Counted from the first letter of the stretch, positions 51,195 through 63,325 are shown. The stretch: DNA of 64,000 bases from Luteimonas sp. MC1825 (GCF_014764385.1 NZ_CP061714.1:620001-684000); one strand, 5' to 3'. The notes: generated by a model from the letters alone, not told the origin. A program made the numbers and translations.

Positions 51195-52409
51195 ATGATC
51201 CGCCTTGGTACACCGCTCTCCGCACATGCCACCCGTGTCCTGCTGCTCGGTTCCGGCGAGCTGGGCAAGGAAGTCGCGATCGAACTGCAGCGCCTGGGGG
51301 TGGAGGTGGTCGCCGCCGACCGCTACGCCGACGCGCCGGCGATGCAGGTTGCCCACCGCAGCCACGTGCTGGACATGCTCGACGGCGACGCGGTCTGCCG
51401 GCTGATCGACCAGGAGCGCCCGCACATCGTGGTGCCGGAACTCGAGGCCATCGCCACCCGCACCCTGGTCGACCTGGAGCGCGAATCCGCCGCTGCGGGG
51501 GGCGAGGACGGCCCCGTGCTGCGGGTGGTACCGACGGCGCGCGCGGCCTGGCTGACCATGGACCGCGAAGGCATCCGCCGGCTCGCGGCCGAAACGCTTG
51601 GCCTGCCGACCTCGCCGTACCGCTTCGTCGACACGCATGCCGAATACCGCGCGGCCGTCGCCGCGATCGGCCTGCCTTGCGTGGTCAAGCCGGTGATGTC
51701 GTCGTCCGGCAAGGGCCAGAGCACGCTGCGCGCGGAGGCCGACATCGACGCCGCCTGGGACTACGCGCAGCGCGGCGGCCGCGCCGGCGCCGGGCGCGTG
51801 ATCGTCGAGGGCTTCGTCGACTTCGACTACGAGATCACCCTGCTGACCGTGCGCCACGCGGCCGGCACCACGTTCTGCGAGCCGATCGGCCACCTGCAGC
51901 GCGACGGCGACTACCGCGAGAGCTGGCAGCCGGAGCCGCGGATGACGCCCGCGGCGCTGGCGCGCTCGCAGGCGGTCGCGCGCGCGGTCACCGACGATCT
52001 CGGCGGCTGGGGCGTGTTCGGCGTCGAACTGTTCGTGAAGGGCGACGAGGTGTGGTTCTCGGAAGTGTCGCCGCGGCCGCACGACACCGGCCTGGTCACC
52101 CTGGTCTCGCAGGAGCTGAGCCAGTTCGCGCTGCATGCGCGCGCGATCCTCGGGCTGCCGGTGCCGGTGATCCGCCAGTGGGGCGCATCGGCCTCGTGCG
52201 CGGTGCTGGCCGAAGGCCACGGCGTGCCGGAGTTCGGCAATGTCGATGCCGCGCTGCGCGCGCCCGACACCGCGCTGCGCCTGTTCGGCAAGCCGCGCGT
52301 TGAAGGCCAGCGCCGCGTCGCGGTGACCCTGGCGCGCGCGGCCGATGTCGACAGTGCCCGCGCGAGCGCGCGTCACGCCGCCGCGGCGCTCAGCATCGAC
52401 CTGCGATGA
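51195..52409 (+). CDS. purT: Formate-dependent GAR formyltransferase PurT
   Basis: A 404-residue ATP-grasp enzyme making FGAR from GAR, formate and [58 protein letters not shown] and [14 protein letters not shown] are typical. With purN it gives two routes for this purine step. Divergent from the DUF3887-like gene. Confidence 0.96.
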   Translation: MIRLGTPLSAHATRVLLLGSGELGKEVAIELQRLGVEVVAADRYADAPAMQVAHRSHVLDMLDGDAVCRLIDQERPHIVVPELEAIATRTLVDLERESAAAGGEDGPVLRVVPTARAAWLTMDREGIRRLAAETLGLPTSPYRFVDTHAEYRAAVAAIGLPCVVKPVMSSSGKGQSTLRAEADIDAAWDYAQRGGRAGAGRVIVEGFVDFDYEITLLTVRHAAGTTFCEPIGHLQRDGDYRESWQPEPRMTPAALARSQAVARAVTDDLGGWGVFGVELFVKGDEVWFSEVSPRPHDTGLVTLVSQELSQFALHARAILGLPVPVIRQWGASASCAVLAEGHGVPEFGNVDAALRAPDTALRLFGKPRVEGQRRVAVTLARAADVDSARASARHAAAALSIDLR

Positions 52410-52443
52410 TGGCGACCACGCAACCGACAGGAACCGACCCGCG

Positions 52444-52869
52444 ATGAAAGGCCGTGACGGCTATGCCGTGTTCTTCTTCCCGCAGGCACTCGAAGCGCTG
52501 GGCGAGGCGATCAAGCCCTACATCCAGGACAACCCGGTGGTCGGCCAGCACCTGTCGTGCGACGAGATCGACACCGGCGGTGGCCTGATCGAAATGACGA
52601 TGAAGGGCCACACGCCCGCCGGCGAGGACGTGACCCTGGAAATGATGGTGCCGGCAACGATGGTGCGCATGGTCGTGTCGCGGCAGAGTGGTGGCATGTT
52701 CGGCTTCGGGCCGCGGACCTACGACGCTGCGGCCGGCGCGCTGCCGGTCATCGCCGGGCCGGCGCCTCCCGCCAGTGCCCCACCGCAGTCCGTGCCGGAA
52801 GGCGGCCCTGGTGGCGACGTGGCGCCGGTGGCCGACCCCGGCGACGCGGCGGCCAAGCCCGCCCCATAG
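52444..52869 (+). CDS. Uncharacterised protein with Pro/Ala-rich tail
   Basis: A 141-residue protein I cannot assign. The N-terminal part (YAVFFFPQALEALGEAIKPY, LSCDEIDTGGGLIEMTMKG, LEMMVPATMVRMVVSRQSGG) is folded-looking without a signal peptide. From about residue 100 it is a Pro/Ala/Gly tail. A GGAA site precedes the ATG, 34 bp after purT, so co-expression with purT is likely. Confidence 0.6.
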   Translation: MKGRDGYAVFFFPQALEALGEAIKPYIQDNPVVGQHLSCDEIDTGGGLIEMTMKGHTPAGEDVTLEMMVPATMVRMVVSRQSGGMFGFGPRTYDAAAGALPVIAGPAPPASAPPQSVPEGGPGGDVAPVADPGDAAAKPAP

Positions 52870-52908
52870 GCCCGGGCATCTTCCCCCTCGAGCGGGTGGA
52901 GGATCAGG

Positions 52909-54156
52909 TCACCCGGCGAGATCCACCCACACCAGGCGGTGGTCGCTGCCATCGATGATCGCGGCATCCGGCGTGCCCGGCGCCGGCCAGAACACGCCGC
53001 TGTCGATGGCGCGGAACCCGCTCGACGGCAGCACGTAATCCAGCCGCAGCGGTCCGACCCGCGCGCCGAAATCGCCGGTGGCATGCGCGACCGCGCCGCG
53101 CCGTCCGGGCTTGTCGGCACCTGCAGCGTAGGCAGCGCCATCGCCACGCGGCGTGGCCATGCGCAGCACCCGCGGATGCGCCAGCAGTTCGACGATCGCT
53201 TCGTGGCGACCGTCGCCGTCGGCGGGATCGTTGTTGAGGTCGCCGAGGATGGCAAAGCGCGCGCCCGCGGCCAGCCCGCCGCAGCGCCCCTGGTCATCGC
53301 ATAGCCAGTCCGCGTTGCCCGCCGAGAGGTATTCGCTCCACAGCCGGATCTCGTCGTGGTTGCGCGCACTGTTGCGGCGCTCGGCGCCGTCGAACACCGG
53401 CGGGGTGGGGTGCGAGGCCAGCACGTGCACCACGCCCAGCGGCGTGCGCACCGGCACGTCCCAGTGCGATTTCGACGACAGCCGCAGCTGGTTCCAGATT
53501 GCGTCCGCGTGCCACGGCGCGCCTGTCGCGGGATCGAGCGGCCGCGCCGCCCTGGGCATCGCGCTCCAGCGCAGCAGCTGGAACGTGCGGGCCGCGGCCG
53601 CGTCGATCGGATGCATCGACAGCAGCAGCATGCCGTACTGGCCCGGGTGCAGGCCGTAGCCCCAGGCATCGTTGCCGCGCTCGCGCCGCGCCGCCGGGGT
53701 CTCGCCGGGTGCCGCCGCCGCGGCGCCGACGGTGCCGCTGCGGTCGAGGTCCAGGCCGCTGGGCACGCCGGTGTTGACGGGCGCGAAATAGCGGTACGGA
53801 TAGCGCAGCGCCTCGCCGCCGCCGGCCTGCGGCTGGCCGAGGTAGTCGCGCTGGAACAGGTCGGCTGCGCGGCCCTCGGGGTCGTGGTCGAACTCGTTGA
53901 GCAGCACGATGTCCGGGCGCACGCGCTGCAGCACCGCGGCCACCTTGCGCGCGTTGGCGTCGCCGGTCGCGAGCCGCCGCTGCAGGCCGCCGGCCTCGTC
54001 GGAATACAGCGAGGTGTTGTAGCTGGCGATGCGCAGGGTGTCGGGTCGGGTCATGGCCTGTCCGGGGTCGCCGTGGACGTTCACGCGCACGCAGCCGGCA
54101 AGCAGCGCGCAGCACAGCAGCATCGCCCAGCGGCGCGTGGCGGCGCGCCTGCTCAT
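52909..54156 (-). CDS. Endonuclease/exonuclease/phosphatase-family lipoprotein
   Basis: A 415-residue protein with a lipoprotein signal ([15 protein letters not shown]) and an EEP domain: [32 protein letters not shown] (Mg ligand Glu), [24 protein letters not shown] and [12 protein letters not shown]. These supply the residues of the Mg-dependent phosphodiester fold. The substrate (nucleic acid, lipid or other phosphodiester) is not deducible. It overlaps bpt by four bases (ATGA). Confidence 0.85.
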   Translation of the reverse strand: MSRRAATRRWAMLLCCALLAGCVRVNVHGDPGQAMTRPDTLRIASYNTSLYSDEAGGLQRRLATGDANARKVAAVLQRVRPDIVLLNEFDHDPEGRAADLFQRDYLGQPQAGGGEALRYPYRYFAPVNTGVPSGLDLDRSGTVGAAAAAPGETPAARRERGNDAWGYGLHPGQYGMLLLSMHPIDAAAARTFQLLRWSAMPRAARPLDPATGAPWHADAIWNQLRLSSKSHWDVPVRTPLGVVHVLASHPTPPVFDGAERRNSARNHDEIRLWSEYLSAGNADWLCDDQGRCGGLAAGARFAILGDLNNDPADGDGRHEAIVELLAHPRVLRMATPRGDGAAYAAGADKPGRRGAVAHATGDFGARVGPLRLDYVLPSSGFRAIDSGVFWPAPGTPDAAIIDGSDHRLVWVDLAG

Positions 54157-54878
54157 GCGCCGCACTCCTGGCGTGGAAAGGACTGCCAGTTGCGGCCGTC
54201 GAAGCGTTCGAGGGGTTGGAACCTGCGCTTGTAATCCATCTTGCGGTGTCCCTGGATCCAATAGCCGAGGTAGAGGTGGCGACGCGCGTCACGGCGCGCC
54301 CAGTCCAGCTGGTGCAGGACCGCCAGCGTACCCAGGCCGCGCGCGGCCTCGTCGGGATCGTAGAAGGTGTAGACCGCCGACAGCGCATCATCGACCAGGT
54401 CGGTGACCGCCACGGCGACCAGGCGATGGTCGATGCGCAGTTCCAGGAAGCGCCCATCGGACCAGCTGCCGACCAGGAACTGGTCGAACTCCGCCTTGCC
54501 GTGCGCGTCCATGCCGCCGCCGGCATGGCGGCCGGTGAGGTAGCGGCGGTACAGCGCGAAGCGTTCGTCGGTTTCGCCAGGCGTGGTGATGCGCGCCTCG
54601 ACATCGGCGTTGCGCGCCCTGCACCGACGCTGGCTGCGGTCGGGCCTGAAATCCGCGACCGGGATGCGCACCGCGACGCAGGCGTGGCAGCCGTGGCAGT
54701 GCGGGCGGTACACCAGGTCGCCGGAGCGGCGAAATCCGCGTTCCAGCGCGCGCGGATAGGCGGCTGGCAGGCGCGGGTCGCCCGGGTCGAGCACGAGGTC
54801 GCGCGCCTCGCGTTCGGGCCAGTAGCCGCAGGCATGCTCCGCGGTGTGGAACAGGCGCATGGCGCCCTGCTCAGCCAT
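54153..54878 (-). CDS. bpt: Leucyl/aspartyl-tRNA--protein transferase Bpt (Ate1 family)
   Basis: A 241-residue enzyme of the bacterial N-degron pathway that adds an amino acid to protein N-termini. Family motifs: [19 protein letters not shown], a Cys-rich [32 protein letters not shown] and [21 protein letters not shown]. Start ATG 54878 gives the common length. Coupled to the EEP lipoprotein. Confidence 0.92.
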   Translation of the reverse strand: MAEQGAMRLFHTAEHACGYWPEREARDLVLDPGDPRLPAAYPRALERGFRRSGDLVYRPHCHGCHACVAVRIPVADFRPDRSQRRCRARNADVEARITTPGETDERFALYRRYLTGRHAGGGMDAHGKAEFDQFLVGSWSDGRFLELRIDHRLVAVAVTDLVDDALSAVYTFYDPDEAARGLGTLAVLHQLDWARRDARRHLYLGYWIQGHRKMDYKRRFQPLERFDGRNWQSFPRQECGA

Positions 54879-55060
54879 GGCGGCGGGCAATTCGCGGTGG
54901 CACGTGGCGGGCGCGGTGCATGCGCACAGGATAGCGCCGCGTGTCGCAGGTGCTGCGAACCGACCGCCGGCTGAACGTGTTGGCCGCGGCGTCAACCCGG
55001 CGGCGCGGTGGGCGTTGACCGGTGCACATGCAGCAATGTCGCTGCGCAAAGGAGTCACGC

Positions 55061-55762
55061 ATGAAGCGTCATGCCCTGTTTCTCGCCACCGCACTCTCCG
55101 TCGCCGCGCTCGGCGCGGCGTCCGTCGCCAGCGCGCAGGCTGACGCCCCCGCGCGCGTTACCCAGTCGCAGGCCGGGGCTGCGCAGCCTGCGCTCGCCGG
55201 CGAGCGTCCGCAGCGCCACGGCCAGGGCCACCACGGCCGTCGCGGCCATGGCGCCGGCATGATGGGCTTCGGCGGCGGCATCGAGCGCTTCGACAGCGAT
55301 GCCGACGGCCGTGTCAGCCGCGCCGAGTTCGACGCCGGCCGGGCCGCCCACACGGCCGCCCGCGAGGCGCGCGCCGCGGCGAAGCCGGACGCCGGCAAGG
55401 CCGGCGCACCACGTCGCGGGTCGCGCCATGCGGGCCATGACGGTGTCACGCAGCCGGCCGGCAAGCCGCACGGTGCGCGCATGGCGATCGATTTCGACGC
55501 CATCGACACCAACAAGGACGGCCATGTCGTGCGCAGCGAGGCGATGGCGCACGGCGAGCGCATGCAGGCGCAGATGCGCAGCGAGCGCGAGCGCCGCTTC
55601 ACCGCGTCGTTCACCGCCGCCGATCTCAACAAGGACGGCAAGCTGAGCCGGGTCGAGGTGGACGAGAAGATGCCGCGCCTGGCGAAGCGCTTCGCGTGGA
55701 TGGACGACAACCGCGACGGCCTCCTGGGCAAGGCGGAGCTCGAGGCCGGCGCGCGCCGCTGA
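55061..55762 (+). CDS. Exported EF-hand protein
   Basis: A 233-residue secreted protein: signal peptide to about residue 25, a His/Gly-rich stretch (48-72), then four EF-hand loops at residues 78-89, 149-160, 188-199 and 215-226 (for example [12 protein letters not shown] and [12 protein letters not shown]), all with acidic residues at positions 1, 3, 5 and 12 or close variants. Probable periplasmic calcium binder. AAAGGAG precedes the ATG. Confidence 0.85.
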   Translation: MKRHALFLATALSVAALGAASVASAQADAPARVTQSQAGAAQPALAGERPQRHGQGHHGRRGHGAGMMGFGGGIERFDSDADGRVSRAEFDAGRAAHTAAREARAAAKPDAGKAGAPRRGSRHAGHDGVTQPAGKPHGARMAIDFDAIDTNKDGHVVRSEAMAHGERMQAQMRSERERRFTASFTAADLNKDGKLSRVEVDEKMPRLAKRFAWMDDNRDGLLGKAELEAGARR

Positions 55763-55776
55763 TCCAATGACGGGGT

Positions 55777-55833
55777 GGCGCCGGGACCCCCGGCGCCGGT
55801 GGCCCGCGCTGCAAGGCGCGGGCCATTTTTTTT
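55777..55833 (+). terminator. Terminator of the EF-hand gene
   Basis: Two hairpins in a row: GGCGCCGGG/CCCGGCGCC at 55777-55797, then GGCCCGCG/CGCGGGCC at 55801-55824 followed by an A and eight Ts. The second is a strong intrinsic terminator. Confidence 0.9.
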
Positions 55834-55926
55834 GCTCGGCCTTGGCACCGGTTCGCTGCGGTACGCGGTGGTTGCAGCGGCACACCCCGCGATCCGGTGC
55901 ATGGCGCTCCGGGTCAATCTTTTCTC

Positions 55927-57060
55927 TCAGCCGTGCAGGTACAGCAGCACGATCCCGCCGATGATCGCGATGTTGCTTACCAGCACGCCGCTGTAGCCGA
56001 AGGTCAGGCGATAGCCGAGCTGGCGCCATTTGGCGCCGCCCGGATGGCGTTGCGCGTCGCGTCGCAGCAGTGGTGCCATGGTCTTCTGGACGGGGCCGAG
56101 CAACTGGTAGTTCAGCACTGCTATCGCCGCCAGCGCGAGCGCCGAAGCCGGCACCCTGCTTTCGAACGCGAAGGCCGCGACCAGGGTGACCGCCACCGCA
56201 GCAAGCGAGGTCCACAGATAGCTGTGGTAGACGCGGATGACTTCTTCGCGTTCCGCGTCGTTTTCCGCATAACCGAGCAGCATGCGCCGGCACAGCCAGG
56301 CGGTGATCAGCGTGGCCAGCAGGCCACCGCCGAGTGCCCCGGCCGTGCCGAGCACGCTCTTGCCGAGCAGGCCGCCGACCACCGCCGGTGCCGCCTTCGC
56401 AAAGCCCGCCGCGGCCGCCGGGCGCGCCACCCCCAGCATCGCCACCACGCCGACGGCGAATGCCGTGCCCGGCGCGCTGCCGCGCGCGAACTCGCTGAAG
56501 CGACCGATCAGGTCGCCGCGCACGCTCTTGCGCGCCCGCGACAGGCGCTTGCGCACGGCGGCATCGGACAGGCCCAGCAGCGACGCCACCTGGCGCGAGT
56601 TCTGGCCCTCGCGGTAGTACAACAGCAGGACTTCGCGGCTTTCCTCGGGCAGTTCGGAAATCAGGTCGGCGGCAAGCTGTTCGCGCTCGGCGTCGAGCAG
56701 GCGCTCGTCGGGCAGCGCCGACGGGTCGGCGGCGTGCGCGATGGCCAGCTCCGCGGCCTCGCCATGCACGTTGCGATGGCGCAGGCTGCGCAGGTGGTCG
56801 TAGGCCAGGTTGCGGGTGATCTGGCGCAGCCACGGCAGGAAGCTGGCGGCGTTCTGCAGTCGCTTCAGGTTCTGCCACGCGGACAGGAACGCTTCCTGCG
56901 CGATGTCCTCGCTGGCGGTCACGTCGCGGGTGATCGCCAGCGCCACCGCGGTCACGGTGTTCTGGCTGGCGACGATGATCCGGCCGTAGGCGTGTTCGCA
57001 GCCGTTCGCGGCGGCCGGAAGGTCGCGGTGGATGAGGGCGTCGATCGCTGAGGTGGGCAT
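55927..57060 (-). CDS. ECF sigma factor fused to a C-terminal membrane domain
   Basis: A 377-residue protein. Sigma region 2 (about residues 25-95: DVTASEDIAQEAFLSAWQNL, FLPWLRQITRNLAYDHLR) and region 4 (about 125-180: LPEESREVLLLYYREGQNSR, GLSDAAVRKRLSRARK) are those of an ECF-type sigma-70 factor. The remaining 190 residues are hydrophobic with about five or six helices. The sigma part would face the cytoplasm. The membrane part could act as a built-in anti-sigma or sensor. No separate anti-sigma gene is apparent next to it. Confidence 0.87.
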   Translation of the reverse strand: MPTSAIDALIHRDLPAAANGCEHAYGRIIVASQNTVTAVALAITRDVTASEDIAQEAFLSAWQNLKRLQNAASFLPWLRQITRNLAYDHLRSLRHRNVHGEAAELAIAHAADPSALPDERLLDAEREQLAADLISELPEESREVLLLYYREGQNSRQVASLLGLSDAAVRKRLSRARKSVRGDLIGRFSEFARGSAPGTAFAVGVVAMLGVARPAAAAGFAKAAPAVVGGLLGKSVLGTAGALGGGLLATLITAWLCRRMLLGYAENDAEREEVIRVYHSYLWTSLAAVAVTLVAAFAFESRVPASALALAAIAVLNYQLLGPVQKTMAPLLRRDAQRHPGGAKWRQLGYRLTFGYSGVLVSNIAIIGGIVLLYLHG

Positions 57061-57116
57061 CGGGCGGCTCGTGGCGGCACATCGGGGCCGCGTCAATGGT
57101 ACCGGGACGCGTGCAG

Positions 57117-57138
57117 GCCGCCGGATGTGACCGGCGGC
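57117..57138 (-). terminator. Hairpin behind the DUF2007-like gene
   Basis: GCCGCCGG pairs with CCGGCGGC around ATGTGA, just past the stop of the minus-strand gene at 57142. There is no T run, so termination is uncertain. Confidence 0.35.
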
Positions 57139-57141
57139 GAC

Positions 57142-57999
57142 TCAGGGCGCGTCGACCCGCCGCCAGGCGTTGCCGTCGCGCCGCACCGCCAGCTCGCGCG
57201 CCGGCTCGCCGGCCACCGCCAGCTGCACGCTGCCGGTGCCGGAGCCGTCGGTGCGGTAGTCGCGTACCTCGATCCGGGTGCGGTCCGCTTCTTCGCAGCG
57301 TTCCGAGGATGCGGGAACCACGTCCAGGCCGTCGGCCGCCAAGGTGGCGATCAGCCCGGCTGGCGGGTCGGCGGCGTCGATCGCGAGGCAGGCACGCTTG
57401 GCTGCGCGGTCATCGAGCGCGCTGCGCAACAGGGTCGCGGCCAACAGCGGCGGCGTGGGAACGCCGTGGACCTGCTCCGGAAGCGTGGCGAGCATGTCCA
57501 GCCCGGCCGCACCGGCGACGTCCGTCGCGGTGGGCGCGGACGCGCGTCCGGCGTCGGGCGCAGCCGCGACCACGCGCGCTGGATCGGCCGGCATCGGCTT
57601 GTCGCCGCTGTTGAAATTGACGATCACCACCGCCGCGATCACCGCGATCCCCATCAGCAGGCCGTAACGGAGGCGTCCGCCACCGCGCGCGGCGAGTGGG
57701 CTGCGGTCGCCGCCGGCGATCGCGGCCGGCGGCAGGAAGCCTTCGGTGCGCGCCGGCGACGCCTGCAGCAGGCCGGCTTCGCGCAACAGCTGCCGCGCTT
57801 CGGGCTGCTGGTCGGAGCGCAGCACCCAGACCGCCGGGCGCGGCGCGCTGTCGCTGCCGTCGCGGTAGCTGAAATTGCCGCGGATCGCGCCGCGGTAGGA
57901 GCGGCCGTTGCTGATCCGCACCTCGATGCCGGCATCCTCGAGCAGCCTGGCGACCGCCTCGACGTTCTCGATGCGCGGGCTGGAAAACAGCTGGCGCAC
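57142..57999 (-). CDS. Single-pass membrane protein with DUF2007-like N-terminus
   Basis: A 285-residue protein. Residues 1-80 (FSSPRIENVEAVARLLEDAG, AVWVLRSDQQPEARQLLREA) resemble the small DUF2007 signal-transduction-like domain. A helix near 112-128 (LLMGIAVIAAVVIV) follows, then a periplasmic Pro/Ala linker and a domain (LDMLATLPEQVHGV, ACLAIDAADPPAGLI). Xanthomonads have similar proteins of unknown function. Four bp after tesB, so co-transcribed. Confidence 0.68.
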   Translation of the reverse strand: MRQLFSSPRIENVEAVARLLEDAGIEVRISNGRSYRGAIRGNFSYRDGSDSAPRPAVWVLRSDQQPEARQLLREAGLLQASPARTEGFLPPAAIAGGDRSPLAARGGGRLRYGLLMGIAVIAAVVIVNFNSGDKPMPADPARVVAAAPDAGRASAPTATDVAGAAGLDMLATLPEQVHGVPTPPLLAATLLRSALDDRAAKRACLAIDAADPPAGLIATLAADGLDVVPASSERCEEADRTRIEVRDYRTDGSGTGSVQLAVAGEPARELAVRRDGNAWRRVDAP

Positions 58000-58003
58000 G
58001 GCG

Positions 58004-58909
58004 TCAGTCCTTGGCCCGCACGGGGCCGGCGCGATCGGCGGCGACCACCCGGATCATGCCTTCCTGCGCGGTGCTGGCGACCAGCCGGCCGCCGCGGTCG
58101 TAGATCATGCCGCGCGCCAGGCCGCGGGCGCCCTGCGCGCTGGGACTGTCGAGCGAATACAGCAGCCAGTCGTCGGCGCGGAACGGGCGGTGGAACCACA
58201 GCGCGTGGTCGAGGGACGCCATCTGCACGTTCGGCTGGTAGTAGCTGATGCCGTGCGGGAAGGTGGCCGTGCCGAGCAGGTGGAAGTCGGACGCATAGGC
58301 CAGCAGCGCACGGTGCAGTTCGGGCGCGTCGCCGACCTTCTCCGCCAGACGGAACCAGACCTGCTGGTAGGGCGGGCGCTTGGGCGGGTTGAGTTCGTCG
58401 CGCGGATACACGTGGCGGAATTCGAACGGGCCGCTGCGGTCGAGCCAGCGCCGCACCTTGGTGGACAGGGTGGCCAGCACCGCCTCCGGCACGCCGGGCG
58501 CCGGTTCGATGTCGTCGGGGGAGGGCACCTCGGGCATCGACAGCTGGTGCTCGGCGCCGTCCTCGTGCTGCTGGAACGACGCGGCGCAGAAGAAGATCAC
58601 CTTGCCATGCTGGATCGCCGTGACCCGCCGCACCGAGAAGCTGCCGCCGTCGCGGGTGCGGTCGACGTCGTAGACGATCGGCGAATCAACGTCGCCGGCG
58701 CGCAGGAAGTAGGCATGCAGCGAGTTGGCGTCGCGCGGCTGCTCGAGCGTGGCGTGCGCGGCCGACAGCGCCTGGCCCAGCACCTGGCCGCCGAACACGT
58801 ACTTGGTGCCGATGTCGCGGCTCTGGCCACGGAACAGGTTGTCCTCCAGGCGTTCCAGGGAGAGCAGGTCGACAAGTTCGGAGGCGGGGGCGGGGGCACT
58901 GTTGGGCAT
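58004..58909 (-). CDS. tesB: Acyl-CoA thioesterase II
   Basis: A 301-residue double hot-dog thioesterase that hydrolyses medium- and long-chain acyl-CoAs in the cytosol. DIGTKYVFGGQVLGQALSAA, RDGGSFSVRRVTAIQHG and the C-terminal SLDHALWFHRPFRADDW hot-dog with GLARGMIYDRGGRLVAS are family hallmarks. The usual catalytic Asp, Ser/Thr and Gln regions are present. Confidence 0.94.
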   Translation of the reverse strand: MPNSAPAPASELVDLLSLERLEDNLFRGQSRDIGTKYVFGGQVLGQALSAAHATLEQPRDANSLHAYFLRAGDVDSPIVYDVDRTRDGGSFSVRRVTAIQHGKVIFFCAASFQQHEDGAEHQLSMPEVPSPDDIEPAPGVPEAVLATLSTKVRRWLDRSGPFEFRHVYPRDELNPPKRPPYQQVWFRLAEKVGDAPELHRALLAYASDFHLLGTATFPHGISYYQPNVQMASLDHALWFHRPFRADDWLLYSLDSPSAQGARGLARGMIYDRGGRLVASTAQEGMIRVVAADRAGPVRAKD

Positions 58910-58939
58910 CCGCCGATTATACGGGCCGTGGCCCGCGCA

Positions 58940-59491
58940 TCAGGGACGCGGCAGCCGCCGCAACGGGGTGGCGCGCAGGATGCGCGGCCAGGGGAACAGC
59001 GGGCCGGGGTCGCGCTTGCGCTGCACGAGGACGCCGGGATCGTCGCTGGCCGCGACCGTATCCGTATCGAGTTCCTCGTGGCCGGCGATCCAGCGCAGCG
59101 CGGGCAATGCGTCCACCAGCGCGCCGAGCAGCGCGTCCAGCGCCGCGAGCTGCGCCTCGGGATACGCCTCGTCCATCGCCTGGTGCCGTGAATCCAGCCA
59201 GTGCGGCCAGCGCCCGGTGTTGACCAGTTCGATCCCGACCGAACGCGGGTTGTGGCCGCGCACGTGGTGGGCGATGCGCGTGGGATCGACGTAGCGCACG
59301 GTGTCTCCATCGCGGTCGATGTACCAGTGGCCGCTGTTGCCGGTGCCCGAGGCCGGATACAGCACGCGCTCGCCGTATGCACGGGCGGTGGCGAGGTCGG
59401 GAAGTTCGGTGCAGTGGATCACCGCCAGGTCGACCTGCGACAGCGGGCGCGCGTCCAGCAGGTGCTCGTAGGGCAGGGGGTCCAGGCGCAC
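58940..59491 (-). CDS. N-acetylmuramoyl-L-alanine amidase (Amidase_2/AmpD-like)
   Basis: A 183-residue zinc amidase domain protein. VIHCTELPD holds the first His, HHVRGHNPRSVGIELVNTG the central motif, and the GHEELDTDT segment the last ligands. No signal peptide, so it may act on recycled anhydro-muropeptides in the cytosol like AmpD. The start is GTG 59491; an ATG seven bases upstream is out of frame. Confidence 0.83.
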   Translation of the reverse strand: MRLDPLPYEHLLDARPLSQVDLAVIHCTELPDLATARAYGERVLYPASGTGNSGHWYIDRDGDTVRYVDPTRIAHHVRGHNPRSVGIELVNTGRWPHWLDSRHQAMDEAYPEAQLAALDALLGALVDALPALRWIAGHEELDTDTVAASDDPGVLVQRKRDPGPLFPWPRILRATPLRRLPRP

Positions 59492-59560
59492 GTCATGGCC
59501 AAGGGGGCAATCGCGGCGATGCTAGCATTCACGCATGTCGCCGCAGATTCCCACCGAACC

Positions 59561-60093
59561 ATGACCGTCCGCGGCCACTGCATCCTCTCGCACGGCTTCG
59601 AGAGCGGTCCCGATGCCACCAAGGTCGCCGCCCTCGCCGAGGTCGCGGAGCGCCTGGGCTGGAGCCACGAGCGCCCGGATTACACCGATCTCGACGCGCG
59701 CAGCGAATTCGGCCGTCTCGGCCACGTCGCGCAGCGCCTCGCGCGCCTGCAGGCGCTGGCGGAACCGCGCGCCGCGCAGGGGCCGCTGGTGCTGGCGGGT
59801 TCGAGCCTGGGTGCGTGGATTTCCGGGCAGGTGTCGCTGCGGGTGCCGGTGCGGGCGCTGTTCCTGATGGCGCCACCGGTGCGCCTGGACGCCGATTACC
59901 CGCTGGCTGCCGCGCGCGTGCCCACCACGATCATCCACGGCTGGCACGACGAGCTCATCCCGGCCGCGGATGTCGTCGGCTGGGCCGGTGCACGCAGCGA
60001 CCGCCTGTTGCTGGTCGATGACGGCCATCGCCTGTCCTCGCATGTGGAGGCGTCGGCCACGCTGTTCGCCGGACTGCTCGAAGCGGCCGCGCC

Positions 60094-60097
<4 letters not shown>
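59561..60097 (+). CDS. Small alpha/beta hydrolase
   Basis: A 178-residue hydrolase of the YcfP/RBBP9-like short type. [13 protein letters not shown] starts the fold, the nucleophile elbow is LAGSSLGAW, the acid is in [10 protein letters not shown] and the His in [11 protein letters not shown]. Substrate unknown. It overlaps rlmKL by four bases (GTGA), so co-expression is likely. Confidence 0.85.
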
Positions 60098-62250
<2,153 letters not shown>

Positions 62251-62407
62251 GACGGAGTGATCCGCGCGGCTGGCGGGCGACGCTGGCCCCGCCGCCGGGG
62301 CATCGGGCCGGTGTGCGGAGCCGCGGGACCGCAGCGTTGCAACAGCGGTGCTGTGATGCACGCGCGCCGCCCCGATGATGTGTGCAGACACATCCAGGAA
62401 CCACGCC
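62251..62407 (+). other. Intergenic stretch before the pirin gene
   Basis: 157 bases with no credible gene, terminator or motif. A pirin promoter probably lies here; nothing convincing is visible. Confidence 0.3.
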
Positions 62408-63283
62408 ATGTCCCCGGCCACCCCTTTCGATTCCACCCGCATCGTCCGCAAGGTGCGCGGTCGCGCGGCGTCCGACGGCGCCGGCGTGAAGCTCACGCGC
62501 GTGATCGGCAGCCCCGAACTTGCCGATCTCGATCCGTTCCTGCTGCTCGACGAGTTCGGCACCGACCGGCCCGAGGACTACCTCGCCGGCTTCCCGGACC
62601 ATCCGCATCGCGGCTTCGAGACCGTCACCTACATGCTCGACGGGCGCATGCGCCATCGCGACAACCACGGCAACGAAGGCTTGCTGGTGCCCGGCAGCGT
62701 GCAGTGGATGACCGCCGGCCGCGGCCTTGTGCACTCGGAGATGCCCGAGCAGCAGGAAGGCCGCATGCGCGGCTTCCAGTTGTGGGTGAACCTGCCGGCG
62801 AAGGACAAGATGACCGCGCCGCGCTACCAGGAGTTCGCACCCGAGCGGATCCCGCTGGTGGCGGTGGCCGAGGGCGTGGAGGTGCGTGTGGTGGCCGGTG
62901 AAGTCGCGGGTGCCGATGGCGTGCGCGTCCGTGGCCCGATCGAGCAGCCGGCGACCGATCCGATGTACCTCGATGCGTCGCTCGCGCCGGGCGCGCCCTG
63001 GGAACACCGCCTGCCGGAAGGCCACAATGCCTTCGCCTACGTGTTCGAGGGTGATGCGATGTTCGGCAATGGCGACGAGGCGCGCCAGCTCGTCGCGCAC
63101 GAGCTCGGCATCCTCGGCGGCGGCGACCTGCTGCGCGTGCAGGCCGGCACGGCGGGTGCGCGCCTGCTGCTGGTGTCCGGCCGCCCACTGCGCGAGCCGG
63201 TCGCCCGCCACGGGCCGTTCGTGATGAACACCCGAGCGGAGCTGATGCAGGCCTTCGTGGACCTGCAGGAAGGCCGCTTCTGA
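62408..63283 (+). CDS. Pirin-family protein
   Basis: A 291-residue bicupin. The metal-binding N-terminal cupin has PDHPHRGFETVTYML and WMTAGRGLVHSEMPE with the four ligands; the C-terminal pirin domain shows LPEGHNAFAYVFEG. Pirins bind Fe and some oxidise quercetin or act as regulators. The biological role here is not known. Confidence 0.93.
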   Translation: MSPATPFDSTRIVRKVRGRAASDGAGVKLTRVIGSPELADLDPFLLLDEFGTDRPEDYLAGFPDHPHRGFETVTYMLDGRMRHRDNHGNEGLLVPGSVQWMTAGRGLVHSEMPEQQEGRMRGFQLWVNLPAKDKMTAPRYQEFAPERIPLVAVAEGVEVRVVAGEVAGADGVRVRGPIEQPATDPMYLDASLAPGAPWEHRLPEGHNAFAYVFEGDAMFGNGDEARQLVAHELGILGGGDLLRVQAGTAGARLLLVSGRPLREPVARHGPFVMNTRAELMQAFVDLQEGRF

Positions 63284-63325
63284 CAATGCGCCGGGCGGCG
63301 GATGGTCGCCGCCCGGCGCAGATGC

